The notes under the pieces are model-generated. The model saw only the letters and a list, made by a program, of their open reading frames with translations. It had not been told where the DNA came from and ran no database searches. Shown here one piece after another: positions 6,108-8,572 of a stretch of 8,572 bases of DNA. Source of the DNA: Vulcanimicrobiota bacterium (lineage in GTDB: Bacteria > Vulcanimicrobiota > Vulcanimicrobiia > Vulcanimicrobiales > Vulcanimicrobiaceae). Every line of letters begins with the position of its first letter. The stretch's first letter is position 1. The stretch is from the NCBI GenBank assembly GCA_019237435.1, contig JAFAHB010000146.1, positions 1 through 8,572 of the forward strand, written 5' to 3'. Made by a program: the position numbers and the translations under genes.

Positions 6108-6123
6108 ACACAATAGGTATCCT
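6108..6123 (+). promoter_or_regulatory. NrdR box 2 (promoter-proximal)
   Basis: ACACAATAGGTATCCT matches 11 of 16 consensus positions. The left half-site ACACAATA is perfect and the right half is degraded. It is exactly 32 bases (about three helical turns) from box 1 and covers the place where a -35 element for the TAGAAT hexamer would sit, as expected for a repressor site. Confidence 0.55.
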
Positions 6124-6137
6124 ATCGGCGCCGGTAG
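6122..6137. repeat. Near-perfect 16-base palindrome between the NrdR boxes and the nrdJ -10
   Basis: CTATCGGCGCCGGTAG has a perfect central CGGCGCCG and a single mismatch in the arms. It overlaps a second inverted repeat, ATAGG-TAT-CCTAT (6113-6125). Both sit in the promoter spacer. They may be extra operator elements or part of the NrdR site; no known consensus was recognised. Confidence 0.4.
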
Positions 6138-6140
6138 AAT
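6135..6140 (+). promoter_or_regulatory. Candidate nrdJ -10 element
   Basis: TAGAAT matches 5 of 6 of TATAAT. No good -35 lies 16-18 bases upstream; the closest TTGACA-like hexamer, GTGACA at 6105-6110, is 24 bases away. Transcription would start near 6147, giving a leader of about 40 bases. The weak -35 leaves the call moderate. Confidence 0.45.
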
Positions 6141-6150
6141 CTATCGAATG

Positions 6151-6164
6151 CGAACGTGTGTTCG
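6151..6164. promoter_or_regulatory. LexA (SOS) box of the Gram-positive type
   Basis: CGAACGTGTGTTCG is a perfect 5-base inverted repeat around four bases. It fits the CGAAC-N4-GTTCG operator bound by LexA/DinR in Bacillus, actinobacteria and several other phyla. It lies just after the expected nrdJ transcript start and before the Shine-Dalgarno, a position where a bound repressor would block transcription. No lexA gene is in the window, and the LexA type of this organism is unknown. In RNA the same repeat could form a small hairpin. Confidence 0.6.
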
Positions 6165-6173
6165 ATATGAGCG

Positions 6174-6178
6174 AGGAG
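6174..6178 (+). promoter_or_regulatory. Shine-Dalgarno of nrdJ
   Basis: AGGAG lies eight bases before the ATG at 6187. It selects this start over the in-frame ATG at 6148, which has no such site. Confidence 0.85.
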
Positions 6179-6186
6179 CTTTGCGC

Positions 6187-8572
6187 ATGAGGTTTACGCG
6201 TACTTATTCCGCTGACGGTGATTGCTATGCCGGCTTGACCTTTGAGCCGCGCAGCTCGCGGATCGTCAATCCCGACGGCTCGGTGATTTTCGAAGCCAAA
6301 GACGTCATGGTGCCGTCGACCTGGAGTCAGGTCGCAGTTGACGTTCTAGCGCAGAAGTACTGCCGTAAGGCGGGCATTCCGAAGGCTACGACGCGGGTCG
6401 CGGAGGAGGGCATCCCCGAGTGGCTTCAGCGCTCGATTGCCGATAAGGCGGCGCTCGACGCACTATCCCGCGACGACCAGTTCGGCGCCGAGCGCGACGC
6501 GCGCCAGGTTTTCAATCGCATGGCGGGATGTTGGACGTATTGGGGCTGGAAGCACGGCTACTTCGACTCCGAAAACGACGCGCAAATTTACTACGACGAG
6601 ATGTGCGCGATGCTCGCGCGCCAAATCGGCGCACCGAATAGCCCGCAATGGTTCAACACCGGCTTGCATTGGGCGTACGGAATCTCGGGCCCGGCGCAAG
6701 GGCACTGGTACGTCGAAGCGAGCGACGGCGTTGCGAAGCCGTCACAGGATACGTACTCTCATCCACAAGTTTCGGCATGCTTCATCTTGGGCATTGAAGA
6801 CGATCTCGTCAACGAAGGCGGTATCTTCGACGGTGTAATTCGCGAAGCGCGCATTTTTAAGGGCGGTTCCGGCAGCGGCGCCAATTTTTCGAAGCTTCGC
6901 GCGGCGGGCGAAAAGCTTACGGGCGGAGGCACGTCGAGCGGCCTCATGTCGTTCCTCAAGGTTTTCGATCGCGCGGCCGGCGCAATCAAGTCCGGCGGGA
7001 CGACGCGCCGGGCCGCCAAGATGGTCGTGCTCAATGCCGATCATCCCGACATCGAGGAGTTCGTCAACTGGAAAGTTCGCGAAGAGCGAAAAGTTGCCGA
7101 TCTCGTCATTGGCTCGCGCGTTTTCGAAAAGTATCTCAATGAAATAATTTCTGCAGCGCGCGATACGCGCGTCCCGGAGCACGCGCGGCTCGATCCCTCC
7201 CTCAACCCGCACCTGCGATGCGCTATCCGCGATGCGATTTCCGGCGGCGTTCCCTCGGGCGCGACGCAGAACGCGCTCGATTACGCACGGCAAGGCTACA
7301 CGCGGATCGAAGTCGAGCAATACGACACGAGCTGGGACTCAGAGGCATACCTCACCGTTTCGGGACAGAACTCGAACAACTCCGTTCGCTTGACGAACGG
7401 TTTCTTTGAGGCTTTAGATCGGGACGATGACTGGCTACTAACGGCTCGCACGACCGGCGACGTTGTCAAACGACTCAAAGCGCGCGATCTGTGGGAGCAG
7501 ATCGCAGTCGCCGCATGGCAATGCGCCGATCCCGGCCTGCAGTTCGACGACACGATTCAAGAATGGCACACGTGTTCGAACGACGAGCGGATCAACGCTA
7601 CTAATCCGTGTTCGGAATTTATATGGGTAGATGATTCCGCCTGCAATCTTGCTAGCCTCAACCTCGTCAAATTCTTAAACGATGACGGCAATTTCGATGC
7701 CAAGCGATTCGCTGAAGCAAGCCGTGTCTGGACTACAACTTTGGAAATTTCGGTTTCCATGGGCCAAATGCCGTCGAAGCGTATCGCCGAAAAGAACCAT
7801 CGCTATCGCACGCTCGGCCTTGGATATGCAAATCTAGGCACGCTTCTCATGCGCATGGGCCTTCCATACGACTCAGAGGAAAGCTTTGGTTGGTGCGGAG
7901 CTATCAATGCCCTTCTCACGGGGATGGCCTATCGCACTTCTGCAGAGATGGCGCAGAAACTTGGACCTTTTGAGCGGTTCCAAGCCAATCGCGAGCCCAT
8001 GCTCCGCGTGATCCGAAACCATCGCCGTGCCGCGTATGCCGTTGATTCGAACGAATATGAAAGCCTAACCGTAAAGCCCGTCACATACGCCCCAACCCTT
8101 TTTACTCAGCACACTTGGGCGCTGGCACGCAAAATGTGGGACGAAGCCCTCTCTATCGGTGAAGTCGCCGGCTATCGCAACGCGCAAGTTACCGTCACTG
8201 CTCCGACTGGTACCATAGGGCTTGTGATGGACTGCGATACGACGGGGATCGAACCTGATTTTGCGCTCGTAAAGTTCAAAAAGCTTGCGGGCGGCGGTTA
8301 CTTCAAGATCGTCAATCAGTCAGTCGATGCCGCGCTTCACAAGCTCGGCTATTCGCAAGAGCAAATCGATGCGATCGAGACCTACGCAAAGGGCACCGGT
8401 ACGCTCGAAGAAGCTCCACACATCAATCGTGCAACGCTGAAGGCCAAAGGCTTTGACGACGAGGCTGTAGCCCGGATCGAAGCAGCACTGCCAACCGCCT
8501 TCGAGCTGCCGTTTGCCTTCAATAAGTTCGTCCTCGGCGAAGAGTTCTGCAAAGTAAAGCTTGGCCTCACCG
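6187..8572 (+). CDS. nrdJ: Class II (adenosylcobalamin-dependent) ribonucleoside reductase, N-terminal 795 residues (cut by window edge)
   Basis: NrdJ converts ribonucleotides to deoxyribonucleotides using a thiyl radical generated by adenosylcobalamin, without oxygen or a second radical subunit. The visible 795 residues follow the long NrdJ form familiar from Alphaproteobacteria. Landmarks in order: NPDGSVIF and WSQVAVDVLAQKY near the N-terminus, NSPQWFNTGLHWAYG (151-165), and Cys198 of the redox pair in VSACFIL. Then come GSGSGANFSKLR (227-238), SGGTTRRAAKMV (269-280), and NPCSE (473-477) with the thiyl-radical Cys475 and Glu477. The second redox cysteine, Cys486, is in DSACNLASLNL; APTGTIG is at 672-678, and DCDTTGIEPDFALVKFKKLAGGGYFK at about 682-707. 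The protein continues beyond the window; long forms reach about 950 to 1250 residues. The upstream DNA has paired NrdR boxes and a LexA-like box. Third-position base use becomes more AT-rich in about 7380-7960. Confidence 0.97.
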   Translation, partial: MRFTRTYSADGDCYAGLTFEPRSSRIVNPDGSVIFEAKDVMVPSTWSQVAVDVLAQKYCRKAGIPKATTRVAEEGIPEWLQRSIADKAALDALSRDDQFGAERDARQVFNRMAGCWTYWGWKHGYFDSENDAQIYYDEMCAMLARQIGAPNSPQWFNTGLHWAYGISGPAQGHWYVEASDGVAKPSQDTYSHPQVSACFILGIEDDLVNEGGIFDGVIREARIFKGGSGSGANFSKLRAAGEKLTGGGTSSGLMSFLKVFDRAAGAIKSGGTTRRAAKMVVLNADHPDIEEFVNWKVREERKVADLVIGSRVFEKYLNEIISAARDTRVPEHARLDPSLNPHLRCAIRDAISGGVPSGATQNALDYARQGYTRIEVEQYDTSWDSEAYLTVSGQNSNNSVRLTNGFFEALDRDDDWLLTARTTGDVVKRLKARDLWEQIAVAAWQCADPGLQFDDTIQEWHTCSNDERINATNPCSEFIWVDDSACNLASLNLVKFLNDDGNFDAKRFAEASRVWTTTLEISVSMGQMPSKRIAEKNHRYRTLGLGYANLGTLLMRMGLPYDSEESFGWCGAINALLTGMAYRTSAEMAQKLGPFERFQANREPMLRVIRNHRRAAYAVDSNEYESLTVKPVTYAPTLFTQHTWALARKMWDEALSIGEVAGYRNAQVTVTAPTGTIGLVMDCDTTGIEPDFALVKFKKLAGGGYFKIVNQSVDAALHKLGYSQEQIDAIETYAKGTGTLEEAPHINRATLKAKGFDDEAVARIEAALPTAFELPFAFNKFVLGEEFCKVKLGLT

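Larger units (their letters stand above)
5939..6186. other. Divergent yqeG / nrdJ control region
   Basis: This 248-base gap is the longest non-coding stretch in the window. It holds a leftward promoter near 5956-5984 and, on the right, the nrdJ operators, -10 element and ribosome site. I see no convincing gene in its middle (5985-6075). A minus-strand frame from 6111 with several cysteines runs on into yqeG in the wrong frame and is rejected. An imperfect hairpin, CTGCT/AGCAG, lies at 6001-6021. Confidence 0.8.

Noticed and set aside
5542..6111. A minus-strand frame starting MSHRADYH with several cysteines, considered as a zinc-ribbon protein or NrdR remnant
   Set aside because: Most of it overlaps yqeG in a different frame, its CTTC...C pattern does not match NrdR, and its first part coincides with the NrdR-box region.
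6148..6186. In-frame upstream ATG at 6148 as the nrdJ start, which would make the mRNA leaderless
   Set aside because: The AGGAG eight bases before 6187 is a strong ribosome site, and the extension would run through the LexA-like box. It cannot be fully excluded without 5' end mapping.
6742..7320. Minus-strand open frame of 192 codons opposite nrdJ
   Set aside because: It is the mirror of the conserved NrdJ frame and has no family signature.

Overview
The window reads as an ordinary chromosomal segment of a moderately GC-rich bacterium; 180-base stretches counted by hand inside nrdJ give 48 to 58 % GC. It makes Asn-tRNA and/or Gln-tRNA by transamidation (GatCAB), has a YqeG-type HAD phosphatase next to AroE as in Bacillota, and uses a cobalamin-dependent ribonucleotide reductase. 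This mix suits an uncultured Terrabacteria-like lineage (Eremiobacterota/WPS-2 is one possibility), but the sequence alone does not fix the phylum. No mobile element, CRISPR array or phage gene is visible.

Region 1 (bases 1-5938, minus strand) looks like one compact transcription unit, read from right to left: yqeG, aroE, a secreted carbohydrate-binding-like protein, a small one-helix membrane protein, an RlmD-type RNA methyltransferase, gatC, gatA and gatB, the last cut by the window edge. Neighbours overlap by 4 to 32 bases or lie 2-3 bases apart. The one exception is a gap of about 100 bases between aroE and the secreted protein. That gap holds a tRNA-Ser(GGA) gene on the opposite strand, so the unit would run antisense through a tRNA.

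Region 2 (5939-6186) is a 248-base divergent control region. On the yqeG side is a fair sigma-70 promoter with a very short leader. On the nrdJ side is a layered arrangement: two NrdR-box-like sites whose starts are 32 bases apart, a TAGAAT -10 element, a 14-base inverted repeat identical to the palindromic CGAAC-N4-GTTCG SOS (LexA) box, a strong Shine-Dalgarno and the nrdJ start.

Region 3 (6187-8572, plus strand) is the first 795 codons of a class II (adenosylcobalamin) ribonucleotide reductase, running off the right edge.

Most genes are housekeeping: tRNA charging, rRNA modification, aromatic amino-acid synthesis and dNTP supply. The most interesting points are the apparent double control of nrdJ by dNTP status (NrdR) and DNA damage (LexA), the unrecognised secreted/membrane gene pair inside a translation-related unit, and the antisense tRNA.
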